64,000 nt of DNA from Catalinimonas alkaloidigena (GTDB taxonomy: Bacteria; Bacteroidota; Bacteroidia; Cytophagales; Flexibacteraceae), in contig NZ_FNFO01000001.1 in the NCBI RefSeq assembly GCF_900100765.1, forward strand, positions 682,001 to 746,000, read 5' to 3'. The notes below the pieces were generated by a model. The model saw only the letters and a list, made by a program, of their open reading frames with translations, had not been told where the DNA came from and searched no databases. The translations under genes and the position numbers were made by a program. This document shows, piece by piece, positions 9,250 through 17,335 of the stretch (position 1 is the stretch's first letter; each line of letters starts with the position of its first letter).

Positions 9250-10098
9250 TTATGAAGCAAGTTCGGCTTGCTGAATCAGGGCGGTTGCCTGCAGATCGGC
9301 AATCAGAGGCCCTAGTTGTTTGCCTAGCTCGACAAGTTGCCGTTCTTCAGCCCGCTTCAGCGCACGGAACAGCGACAGCTCCACTACACCCAATGTTTTT
9401 CCTTCGGCGATCAAAGGCAGGATGACCAGCGCATTCGGTTTGGTGGTGCCTAAGCCGGAAAGTACAGTGACATAACCTTCGGGCAGTGTTTTTACATAGA
9501 GCGCTTCCTGGGTGCGGGCAACTTGGCCCACTAGTCCTTCGCCCCATTCGAAAACCGGAGGACGGCTCTCGGCATGGAACCAGGCATAGCCTGCCACCAA
9601 GTGGAGTCGGGACGGCGCACTATCGTGATCGGCCACGTAAAACACGCCCTGAACTGCCTCCCAATGTTTGCAGAGGCCTTGCAGCAGTTGCTCCGGGCGT
9701 TGCAGAGGATTGGCTTGCGCAGAAACTTCCTGCAGGTGTTGAATCAGACGCTGCGTGCTGTCGAGCAAGTGCATGGTCTCATCCTCTTGTACCTGGGCCG
9801 TTTGGGCCTCGGCTGTAGCCTCTTGTGTGCTGCCTTCCTGGCGTTTCTCTATGTAAACAATTTGATTTTGTTGGGTAGTCCGCCCCGCCAGCACTAGCAT
9901 CAGGATATTGGCTAGCGCAAAGATGAGCGTAGCACCAACGTAAGCGTACAGCCGAAGAATGAACTCATCCGGATGTTGGGCTGCCGTGCTGAGCTCGCTG
10001 GGTAGTTCCAGCAAGAAGTTGCTGAGCAGCACCAGACTAACGACGAACGCTAGTACAGAAGCAACACGGACATAATAAAAGAGTGATCGGTTATTCAT
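9250..10098 (-). CDS. Membrane-anchored GAF-domain protein
   Basis: A 282-residue protein with two N-terminal membrane segments (about 11-31 and 48-71) joined by a short loop, a Gln/Glu-rich linker to about 130, and a GAF domain at about 132-275. Within the GAF, GEGLVGQ (186-192) and YVTVLSGLG (209-217) closely match the GAF of the PP2C phosphatase at 5480-8911. There is no kinase, cyclase or methyl-accepting domain. It is the last gene of a CheR-CheB-GAF run, 9 bases behind the CheB gene, so it is probably co-translated with it. I infer that it senses a small molecule or redox state at the inner membrane; whether CheR/CheB modify it is untested. Confidence 0.82.
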   Translation of the reverse strand: MNNRSLFYYVRVASVLAFVVSLVLLSNFLLELPSELSTAAQHPDEFILRLYAYVGATLIFALANILMLVLAGRTTQQNQIVYIEKRQEGSTQEATAEAQTAQVQEDETMHLLDSTQRLIQHLQEVSAQANPLQRPEQLLQGLCKHWEAVQGVFYVADHDSAPSRLHLVAGYAWFHAESRPPVFEWGEGLVGQVARTQEALYVKTLPEGYVTVLSGLGTTKPNALVILPLIAEGKTLGVVELSLFRALKRAEERQLVELGKQLGPLIADLQATALIQQAELAS

Positions 10099-10107
10099 AA
10101 GCTCGTA

Positions 10108-10701
10108 TCAGGCAAATACACGGTTTAGGTCTTTTAAGAACTGGATGATATGATCCGTCTTCATTACTTTGTCGATTTCGGTGAGTTGCATCGCCGCCAC
10201 GGGCATGGTGTTGATCATGCATTCGTCCGGGTCTTGCACCACTGTAAAGCCCCCTCGCTCTTTGATGCGCTTCATGCCGTAGGCGCCATCGCGGTTGGCA
10301 CCCGAAAGCAGGATGCCGATCAGCCGTTGTTTGTAGACGTAAGCGGCCGTATCCAACGTCAGATCGATAGAGGGCCGAGAGTTGTTGACCATTTCGTCGG
10401 TCGATAGGGCAAAGTGGTTGCCTAGTTCCAACAGCAGGTGATAATTAGCCGGAGCTAGGTACACCCTTCCTTTTTTTATCGATTCCTTGTCCTCTGGCTC
10501 GTGCACCGGTAGCTTACTTTTAATGGAGAGCGCTTCCATAAACCCGTTCCGCACATGCTTGAGCCGATGCAAACTCAGGATGATGGGCAGCGGGAAATCG
10601 AGAGGAAGTCCTTCTAAGATTCGCGTAATCACCTGAAAGCTACCCGCAGACCCTCCGATCACCACCGCCTTGTATCCATTATGAATGTAATCTTTCGACA
10701 T
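10108..10701 (-). CDS. CheB-type protein-glutamate methylesterase, receiver domain absent
   Basis: A 197-residue protein that is only a CheB catalytic domain; the N-terminal receiver of classical CheB is missing. The catalytic triad can be placed: Ser18 in GGSAG, His45 in LSLHRLKH and Asp138 in SGANRDGA. Start: ATG at 10701 rather than the GTG two codons upstream. The family removes methyl groups from glutamates of chemoreceptors. The gene lies 17 bases after the CheR gene and 6 bases before the membrane GAF gene, giving one tight operon. With no receiver domain its activity is not set by direct phosphorylation, and no chemoreceptor gene is nearby. Confidence 0.88.
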   Translation of the reverse strand: MSKDYIHNGYKAVVIGGSAGSFQVITRILEGLPLDFPLPIILSLHRLKHVRNGFMEALSIKSKLPVHEPEDKESIKKGRVYLAPANYHLLLELGNHFALSTDEMVNNSRPSIDLTLDTAAYVYKQRLIGILLSGANRDGAYGMKRIKERGGFTVVQDPDECMINTMPVAAMQLTEIDKVMKTDHIIQFLKDLNRVFA

Positions 10702-10718
10702 GAGCACCAGGGGGCAGG

Positions 10719-11561
10719 CTAGTCTTTTACTTTTTTGTAGATTTTTTCTTCGTTGTTGGCCACGATAAACTTGTTGGCGATCTCACACCAGACAAGCGAT
10801 TCTTTGGAACCGATGATCAGGTAGCCGTATTTAAATAAGCTTTCGTGCAAAAGGTGCAACACCTGGTTTTGTAGCTGCTGGTTGAAGTAGATCATCACGT
10901 TCCGGCACAGAACCAGATCGAACTTGGAGAACAGCGTGCCTTGGGTGAGATCGTGCTCCCGGTACGAAATGTTGGCCACCAGCGACTTGTCCATCTGCGC
11001 CACCCCTCCATTGACCGTATAGTAGTCTTTCAGCGACCCTTTGCCCTGGAAGCGGATGTAGTTCTTTTCGTTCAGCTCCATGTTCTTGATCGTGTACTTC
11101 CCTTCACGGGCGCGGGCCAGAATTGCCTTGTCCATGTCGGTCGCCACGATCTTGGCCTTGTCCAAAATGCCCATCTCCTGAAGCAGAATGGCCATAGAGT
11201 AAACCTCCTCACCCGACGAACAGCCCGCGTGCCAGATGCTTACCTTATCGTGGTTCAGCAGAATGTTCGGGATCACTTTGTCGCGTAACACGCGCCAGAA
11301 CGACGGATCGCGGAACATCTCCGTGACATTGACCGTCACTTCCGAAATAAAGTCGTGGACAGTGTCCGGGTTCTGTTCAAGTTTTCGGATCAGGGCATCA
11401 ACAGAGTTGATCCGCTCCAATTCAAGTATGCGTGTGATCCTTCGTTTGAAGGAAGACATGGCATAATTCGAAAAATCGTAGCCAAATCGTTCTTGAACAA
11501 AAGCAGTTAACCTGCGCAGTTCGGTGAGTTCTATTTCTTGTATTGTGCTCGTATTGACCAT
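10719..11561 (-). CDS. CheR-type protein-glutamate O-methyltransferase
   Basis: A 280-residue SAM-dependent methyltransferase of full CheR length. The N-terminal helical domain runs to about 75. The catalytic domain has the TEMFRD entry (80-85), SAM-binding HAGCSSGEEVYSMAI (111-125), an acidic TDMD motif (141-144) and CRNVMIYFN (219-227). No TPR extension. Family role: methylates receptor glutamates using S-adenosylmethionine. It opens the CheR-CheB-GAF minus-strand operon. The absence of MCP, CheA or CheW genes nearby suggests that either it serves receptors encoded elsewhere or it has another target. Confidence 0.9.
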   Translation of the reverse strand: MVNTSTIQEIELTELRRLTAFVQERFGYDFSNYAMSSFKRRITRILELERINSVDALIRKLEQNPDTVHDFISEVTVNVTEMFRDPSFWRVLRDKVIPNILLNHDKVSIWHAGCSSGEEVYSMAILLQEMGILDKAKIVATDMDKAILARAREGKYTIKNMELNEKNYIRFQGKGSLKDYYTVNGGVAQMDKSLVANISYREHDLTQGTLFSKFDLVLCRNVMIYFNQQLQNQVLHLLHESLFKYGYLIIGSKESLVWCEIANKFIVANNEEKIYKKVKD

Positions 11562-11965
11562 GTATCCTTCTATCGGAATGAAGCCCGAATAATATGTTTG
11601 GGATGTTGATGTATGTCGCTGATATCCTGTCGAAAATAGAAAAAAAAGCTGCCGATGCAGCCGCTGCCGCTCCGGTGGGGAAGTGGGCGGATGAAATGAA
11701 TCGCGCTAATTTGTATGCCTTTGGGCGTTCCTATGTACGTGCAGCCTGATCCCTTGCATTGCTCTAAAACGGCCTAGTGGCGCTCAACCTAGAGAAATGC
11801 TAAAAAAGTGGCCCTGGCGTCGTGCATACAGCTTGATTAAAGTCAGTGTAATGATTCAGACTAGATTATAGGGGGCTTCTGCAAGAGGTACCTGCTGATA
11901 AACAAGCCGTAAGCGGGCAGAAATGCCACCCGATGTGTATAAAAAGTCTTTCCTGGGAGGGCAAC
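11562..11965. other. Gap with one possible small gene
   Basis: These 404 bases lie between the CheR gene start (11561) and the end of the Hpt-like gene (11966), both on the minus strand. They must include the CheR operon promoter. Apart from the 51-codon plus-strand frame at 11594-11749 I see no clear element. Confidence 0.5.
11594..11749 (+). CDS. Possible small protein of 51 residues
   Basis: A plus-strand frame with ATG at 11594 and TGA at 11747. It reads as a plausible small protein: a short hydrophobic N-terminus (MFGMLMYVADIL), a Lys/Ala-rich stretch (KIEKKAADAAAAAPVGKWAD) and an aromatic/basic C-terminus (NLYAFGRSYVRAA). The composition looks more protein-like than nearby non-coding frames, and the Ala-rich run is unlike the AT-rich flanks. 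No family recognised. It points away from the CheR operon and could share its promoter region. It could equally be chance. Confidence 0.35.
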   Translation: MFGMLMYVADILSKIEKKAADAAAAAPVGKWADEMNRANLYAFGRSYVRAA

Positions 11966-12331
11966 TCAGGTCGTAGGCTCGCTGCTGAGCTGCGCAATTT
12001 TGCGGGCGATGTCGTCTTGTAGCTGCACGAAGCACTGGTGCAGATTGGACGAAAGCTGATCTTTTACGTGCATGGATGCGGTGGTGGTCCTTCCTAATTC
12101 GTCGATCGACTGGCGCAGCGCAGAGAGTTGCAGCATATCGAGCTGCGGGTTAAGCCGGTGAATGTTGCGCCGCAGTCCCTGGGCATCGCCTTGCAGATAC
12201 GACTGCCGAATGCTCTGAAAATAGTCGGAAAGCTCTTCTTGGAGCAGGTGCAGCACCCGGCGGTACCGCTCCGGGTTACGTCCAAAGATTTGCTCGTAAT
12301 AACTAAAATCGGCGTGTGATCCTATACTCAT
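11966..12331 (-). CDS. Hpt-like helical protein
   Basis: A 121-residue, all-helical protein from ATG at 12331; a longer frame starting at 12415 adds 28 residues of low-complexity, Arg-rich sequence and is less likely. The segment RRNIHRLNPQLDML resembles the phospho-acceptor helix of histidine phosphotransfer (Hpt) domains, where His is followed by Lys/Arg and Leu. The usual glycine after that helix is not obvious, so phosphotransfer activity is uncertain. It stands between CheR and LytTR genes in a two-component-rich region. It might relay phosphate between the hybrid kinase at 13.6-17.2 kb and a response regulator; that is inference from size and position only. Confidence 0.6.
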   Translation of the reverse strand: MSIGSHADFSYYEQIFGRNPERYRRVLHLLQEELSDYFQSIRQSYLQGDAQGLRRNIHRLNPQLDMLQLSALRQSIDELGRTTTASMHVKDQLSSNLHQCFVQLQDDIARKIAQLSSEPTT

Positions 12332-12591
12332 GGAAATGAAAACCTGCTGGAGCGGCCGCGTGCGCTCAAAAGAGGCCCGCTTGGCACGCAAGCATCGGTG
12401 CTGGCTACGCGACAAATTACGAATTTACCGCAAACGAAGCACTCCCGTGCAGAGATATAGCTGGCTAACGCCAGCAGCACCAGCACAGAAAATCTGCGAG
12501 AAAAAGCTTACCTTTAGGTATGCCGAAGCGTAACGAGACGGCTACCTCTGTTGGCGTTTAGATTGCTCTTCTGACAAATACTCTGTACTTG

Positions 12592-13275
12592 ATGAATGTA
12601 TTAATCGTGGACGATAGCCCGGTCGCTTGTGAGATCATCCGGGAATTTGTTGCTGATGCTGAGCCTTCTGCCCAGGTAATTGTTGCTCACAACGGCGTGA
12701 GCGCCTATAAAATCTTGAGCGAACAAGCGATCTCGCTCATGTTTCTGGACATTGAGATGCCCGAAATGGACGGGATGGAGCTGCTCGATGCCATCGAACA
12801 TCCCATTCCCACCATTTTAGTGACCCATCGCGAGGAGTTTGCCCTGGAATCGTATCAGTACGAAGTGGTAGACTATCTGGTGAAACCCGTGAAATACAGT
12901 CGTTTTCTTAAGGCGTATCAAAAGGCGAAGCGTAACTTTTTGCCCAAGCTTGAGAAAAGAGAGAATAGCGATATTTTCGTCAAAGAGGGATACAATTTAG
13001 TCCGCCTCAATCTGGAAGAAGTCCTCTACGTAGAGGCCATGTCCGACTACATTGCCTTCCACACCAGCCAGGGCAAAAAACACCTGGTGATGATGACCAT
13101 GCGCGATGCGACGCAGAAGCTACCGGAGCATTTTTTGCGTGTCCATCGTTCCTACATCGTCAATTGCCGGAAAATCGACGTGATCGAAGACAACGGCATC
13201 ACCATCAACAAGCAGCACATTCCCGTCAGCAATACCTATAAAGATACGCTGATGCAATACCTCAAAGTATTCTGA
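12592..13275 (+). CDS. LytTR-family response regulator
   Basis: A 227-residue protein from ATG at 12592; the codon before it is TTG and is not needed. The receiver domain spans residues 1-118, with acidic pocket DDS near the start, phospho-acceptor Asp in FLDIEMPEMDG (about residue 53), the Thr of LVTH, and Lys in VKPVKY (about 98). A LytTR DNA-binding domain runs from about 128 to 227, with EVLYVEAMSDYIAFHT and FLRVHRSYIVN. Family role: transcription regulator binding imperfect direct repeats. It is the only plus-strand gene in this region and has no adjacent LytS/histidine-kinase partner with a 7TM or His_kinase domain. It converges on the receiver gene at 13302-13679 with only 26 bases between. 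Confidence 0.92.
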   Translation: MNVLIVDDSPVACEIIREFVADAEPSAQVIVAHNGVSAYKILSEQAISLMFLDIEMPEMDGMELLDAIEHPIPTILVTHREEFALESYQYEVVDYLVKPVKYSRFLKAYQKAKRNFLPKLEKRENSDIFVKEGYNLVRLNLEEVLYVEAMSDYIAFHTSQGKKHLVMMTMRDATQKLPEHFLRVHRSYIVNCRKIDVIEDNGITINKQHIPVSNTYKDTLMQYLKVF

Positions 13276-13301
13276 GGTCATCTGGAAGAAGACTTTATAG
13301 T

Positions 13302-13679
13302 TTAATACGAAAGGCTCTCGCGGCACGCTAAGGCCAGTTCGTTTTCTTTCACCGGCTTGAGAAGCAGGGTGGCGTTAGGAACCGCCTTGATTTTTTCGGT
13401 GGTCTTTGCATCGGAATTCCCGGTCAGGAAGATGATCGGCTTATCGGAGATGCGGCGGATCGCCTGCGCGGTTTCGATACCGTCCCAAAGGCCTTTCAGC
13501 TGAATGTCCATCAAAATGATGTCCGGTTGCAGGCGGGCCACTGCGTCGGGTGCTTCTTCGCCCGATTGCAGGGTGGCGACCAGATCCATCCCGATTTCCC
13601 CCAACATGGTTTCCGTCAGCATTCCCAGGATGAGGTCATCTTCCAGAAGCAGTATCTTTTTGCGCTGCAGTAGGTTCAT
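13302..13679 (-). CDS. Single-domain response regulator
   Basis: A 125-residue receiver without an output domain: acidic EDD at 13-15, phospho-acceptor Asp58 in ILMDIQLKG, Thr86 in FLTGNSD and Lys108 in LLKPVKE. Its start overlaps the end of the histidine kinase gene by 44 bases in another frame, which implies translational coupling and a dedicated kinase-receiver pair. The pattern (LKGxxDGIETA) is typical of receivers paired with HisKA_2-type kinases. Lacking an output domain, it probably acts by protein binding or passes phosphate on. Confidence 0.9.
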   Translation of the reverse strand: MNLLQRKKILLLEDDLILGMLTETMLGEIGMDLVATLQSGEEAPDAVARLQPDIILMDIQLKGLWDGIETAQAIRRISDKPIIFLTGNSDAKTTEKIKAVPNATLLLKPVKENELALACRESLSY

Positions 13680-16600
13680 GAGAAGCTGGGTAATGAAATG
13701 TAATCGAGACTAACGTGCCTTTCTGTTGTTCAACGGAAAGCGAACCGTTGAGTTGAGCAACCAGGGTATTGATCAGCCGGAAACCGAGGCGTCCGGGATG
13801 CTGGGCGGCGTCAAAACCCGTCCCGTCATCGTGTACGTGCAGGGAGATGGTACCGTTGTCGCCCAGGGCTTCGACCCGAATGTGCCCTTGTGTGCGCCCC
13901 TGAAAGGCGTGTTTGTAGGCGTTGCTTAAGAGTTCGTTCAGCAGCAGGCCACACGTCAGGGCCGTGTCCATGTCGAACCGAAGGTGCCCCATCCGGATGG
14001 TTTCTTCTACTTTGGTAGGCGGAGTGAGGTGCGAACGTTTCACCTGTTGCGTCAATTCTTCTACGTAATCCTGCAACGCGATGCTCGAAAAGCTTTCGTT
14101 TCGGTAAAGCTTCTCGTGCAGCAACGCCATCGACTGCACGCGGTTGCGGCTGGCTTCGAACATGCGCCGGACACTCTCGTCTTGGGTCGTGCGGCTTTGC
14201 AGAAAGAGCAGGCCCGAGATGACCGCCAGGTTGTTTTTTACCCGATGGTGAATCTCCGCCAGCAACGCCTCCTTTTCTTTGAGCGACTGTTCGATGACTT
14301 TTTCGTGCGTACGAAGCAACGTTACATCCCGGCTGATGGCCAACACCGTTTCGACGGCTCCGTGCGTATCGAATTCAGGCACCAGCTTGGTATAGTAGTG
14401 CGCCTGCTCGGCCGTCGCTGTCGGAACGGTAGAGTAAAAATCGTGAGGCTTCCCCGTCGTAAACACGTTTTCAACTTCCTCTGCCAGGCGAATGCGCTCT
14501 TGTTCGTCGGGAGAGGGCGTTTCGCGGATGTGTTTGTAAAGCACCTCGTTTTCGGTCATGGCAGCCACGTGCTTGAACGACTCGTTGATAAAAATGCGCC
14601 GCAGTTGCCGGTCGAACCGGCTGATGACGTCGGGCGTATTGTTCACCAGCGAGCGCCAGTGGCGTTCCGACGCATAGAGCCGGGCGTTCATTTCCTTCAG
14701 ATGCGTGATGTCGACAAACGTAATTACGACGCCTTCTACCTGATGGTCCAGCGTCCGGTAAGGAAGAATGGTGCGCGAAAACCAGCGCTGGTCCGACGTG
14801 ATGATGTCGTGTTGTTGGGGCTTGTGCGTACGTAAGACTTCTCGGGCATCTTCCAGTAGGGCAGGGTCTTCGAATTTCAGCGCAATGTCCGCCAGCGGAC
14901 GGCCCACATCGGTCGGAATCAGGCTCAGCAGCTGCGACGTAGCGGGCGTAAACCGACGGATGGTCAGGTCCTGACTCAGGAAAATGGTCGCGATCCGGGT
15001 CGCATTCAGCAGGTTCGCCAAGTCGTTGTTGGTCTTTTCCAGTTCGTCCAGCTTGGTTTCCAGCTGATGGTTGATGGTGCCCAATTCTTCGTTGAGCGAT
15101 TGCAGCTCTTCTTTCGAAGTTTCCAGTTCTTCGTTCGAAGATTGCAGCTCCTCGTTCATGGACATGACCTCTTCGTTCGAAGCTTTCAGCTCTTCGTTGG
15201 CGGTCTCCAGCTCTTCAATGGTCGATTGCAGGTCCTCGCGCGTGAGTTTCAGTTCCAGCTCCAGTTGCTGCAGCAGATTCGAATCGGTTTCGTCCGCTTC
15301 CGTTGTGACGAGGGAGAGTTCTTCGGTTGGTGGCAGAAAAGAAATCAGGTACCAGACTTCGCCTTGCTGATGAGTGGGAGTGATGCGCAGTCGAATGTGC
15401 TGGCGTTCGTCTGCCTCTTCCGTGGCAAGCACCGCCGCCGTGACGGGCTGTTGGGTGTTGATCGCCCGGTAGATGCTACTGCGCAGCTTTTGCTGGAAAT
15501 GGGGGTGAACCAGTTGCAGAATGTGGCGCGTCGGCTCGCCCGCCGGAACCTGAACGAAGCGGCTGATATTGCCGTGAAAATAGACGGCCTCGAACTGCCG
15601 GTTGATCAGCACGGAGGCAGGGGCAAACTCGCGTACGAGGGCCTGTTGTGTAATGTCCCGAAAGCTGTGCAGGGGATGCGGCGTTGCTTCCCGGCTGTCG
15701 TCGTGTGCTGCAAAGCGGCGACCCATGATCGGGAACGCGACTTCCTGCCGACTGATGCCTTTTTTGCGGAAGATGCGCCACTTTTTCGAAACCGGCTCAA
15801 AAAGGTCCGTGTTCTTGCCGATGGTCTCGGAGTTGCCCAGAAAAAGAAAGCCTTCCGGGTTGAGCGAAAAATGAAACAAGGAGATGACCTTGTTTTGTAC
15901 CAGCGGATCGAGGTAAATAAGCAGGTTCCGGCAACTGATCAGCTCCAGGCGCGAAAACGGCGGATGCGTCACCAGGTTTTGCATGGCGAACAGCACGCAC
16001 TCCCGGATGCGTTTCGAGACTTGGTAATGTTCGCCCTGTTGTACGAAATATTTGCGCAGGAGCGGGGCCGGTATTGCCTGCACGGCGCGTGCCGAGTAGA
16101 GGCCGGCCCGGGCTGTTTCCAGCGCATTTTCGTCAATGTCGGTGGCAAAGAGCTGCACTTTGCACTTGTCGAGCTTGTCCTGGTCCAGTTGTTCGTTCAG
16201 CAGAATGGCGAGCGAATAAGCCTCTTCGCCGGTAGAACAGCCCGGAACCCATACCCGAATGGTACGGTCTTCGGCGGCTGCGCGGGCCAGGTACGGCACT
16301 ACCTCGCGTTGCAGGGTATCGAACGCTTCCGACTCCCGAAAAAAGCTGGTTACGCCAATCATCAGATCATCCACCAGACGGTCGAGTTCAGTGGGCTCGC
16401 GTTGCGCCAGTTCCAGGTATTCTTGCAGCGTACTGAGGCCGTGCAAACTCATGCGCCGGTCGAGCCGCCGCAACAACGTACTCTTTTTGTACGAGCGAAA
16501 GTCGTGACTATGGCGCAGGCGGATTTCTTCCAGAATGCCGTTGAGCGCGGGGGTAGCTTCCGGTTCCAGCGCACCCGCGGCCGCCGCCGGTCGTCGACGT

Positions 16601-17208
16601 AAGAACGTAAGCAGCGCCTCGGGCATGTCGGTGACTTTCAAGACCAGATCGGCCGCGCCGGCGTCCATCACACTCTGGGGCATCCCCGGATGGAGGGCGG
16701 TGGTGGGGTCTTGCACCAGCACCAGACCCCCGGCTTCCTGAATCGCTTTGGCCCCTTGCGTCCCGTCGGTGCCCGTTCCCGAAAGGACCAGCGCAACGGC
16801 ACGGTTCTGTTTGGTGCGGGCGAGCGACTGAAAGAAAAAATCGATGGGATACCGGTGGTAGCGCTGCGCCGGTGGGTCGGTCAGCCGCAGGCGGTTGCGC
16901 TCGATGTACAGGTTGTGGTTAGGAGGAATGACGTAGACCTCGTTGGGGCGGATGCGCATGCCGTCCTGTACCTGGCTGACCGACATAGATGTGGCCTGTG
17001 CCAGCAACTTGGCCATCAGGCTTTCGTGCGTAGGGTCCAGGTGTTGCACCACCACAAACGCGAAGCCGGTCGTGGCGGGCATGGCCGCGAGTAACTGCCG
17101 CAACGTTTCCAAACCACCGGCCGACGCCCCAAGTCCAACAACGACAAACGTCTCATTTGAGGGAGGGAGCGGACTGGCTGAAGGAGGTGTTTCAGAAGAA
17201 GCAGGCAT
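13636..17208 (-). CDS. CheB-CheR-PAS-PAS sensor histidine kinase (HisKA_2/HWE type)
   Basis: A 1190-residue fusion from ATG at 17208; a TTG ten codons upstream is also open. In order: CheB methylesterase domain (about 20-205; GLGASAGG with the nucleophile Ser, VVQHLDPTH, SGTGTDGTQGA), CheR methyltransferase (about 225-480; GCSTGEEAYSLAILL, SCRNLLIYLDP), a long Glu-rich coiled coil (about 645-735, with repeated NEEL units), two PAS domains (about 735-970), HisKA_2 with EIHHRVKNNL near 990 as phospho-acceptor His, and HATPase (NELLSNAYKHAF, DDGTGFD). No membrane segment, so cytoplasmic. Family knowledge: such fusions are common in Bacteroidota and Proteobacteria and their real signal is poorly known. 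Followed by an overlapping receiver gene. Confidence 0.93.
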   Translation of the reverse strand: MPASSETPPSASPLPPSNETFVVVGLGASAGGLETLRQLLAAMPATTGFAFVVVQHLDPTHESLMAKLLAQATSMSVSQVQDGMRIRPNEVYVIPPNHNLYIERNRLRLTDPPAQRYHRYPIDFFFQSLARTKQNRAVALVLSGTGTDGTQGAKAIQEAGGLVLVQDPTTALHPGMPQSVMDAGAADLVLKVTDMPEALLTFLRRRPAAAAGALEPEATPALNGILEEIRLRHSHDFRSYKKSTLLRRLDRRMSLHGLSTLQEYLELAQREPTELDRLVDDLMIGVTSFFRESEAFDTLQREVVPYLARAAAEDRTIRVWVPGCSTGEEAYSLAILLNEQLDQDKLDKCKVQLFATDIDENALETARAGLYSARAVQAIPAPLLRKYFVQQGEHYQVSKRIRECVLFAMQNLVTHPPFSRLELISCRNLLIYLDPLVQNKVISLFHFSLNPEGFLFLGNSETIGKNTDLFEPVSKKWRIFRKKGISRQEVAFPIMGRRFAAHDDSREATPHPLHSFRDITQQALVREFAPASVLINRQFEAVYFHGNISRFVQVPAGEPTRHILQLVHPHFQQKLRSSIYRAINTQQPVTAAVLATEEADERQHIRLRITPTHQQGEVWYLISFLPPTEELSLVTTEADETDSNLLQQLELELKLTREDLQSTIEELETANEELKASNEEVMSMNEELQSSNEELETSKEELQSLNEELGTINHQLETKLDELEKTNNDLANLLNATRIATIFLSQDLTIRRFTPATSQLLSLIPTDVGRPLADIALKFEDPALLEDAREVLRTHKPQQHDIITSDQRWFSRTILPYRTLDHQVEGVVITFVDITHLKEMNARLYASERHWRSLVNNTPDVISRFDRQLRRIFINESFKHVAAMTENEVLYKHIRETPSPDEQERIRLAEEVENVFTTGKPHDFYSTVPTATAEQAHYYTKLVPEFDTHGAVETVLAISRDVTLLRTHEKVIEQSLKEKEALLAEIHHRVKNNLAVISGLLFLQSRTTQDESVRRMFEASRNRVQSMALLHEKLYRNESFSSIALQDYVEELTQQVKRSHLTPPTKVEETIRMGHLRFDMDTALTCGLLLNELLSNAYKHAFQGRTQGHIRVEALGDNGTISLHVHDDGTGFDAAQHPGRLGFRLINTLVAQLNGSLSVEQQKGTLVSITFHYPASHEPTAAQKDTASGR

Positions 17209-17335
17209 AAGCAAGTCTGAAAATAGCTGAGAATCCAAATCGCAAAACCGCCGGCCGCCTACAAGCGCTGCCGGAGTAGTGTGATAAACGAACGTGGGCA
17301 GAAGGGGGTTAGCCCAAAAAGCGCCTCGTGTGCCC

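Noticed and set aside
15067-16602. 511-codon plus-strand open frame
   Set aside because: Antisense of the CheB-CheR-kinase gene, whose domains are all in the minus frame.
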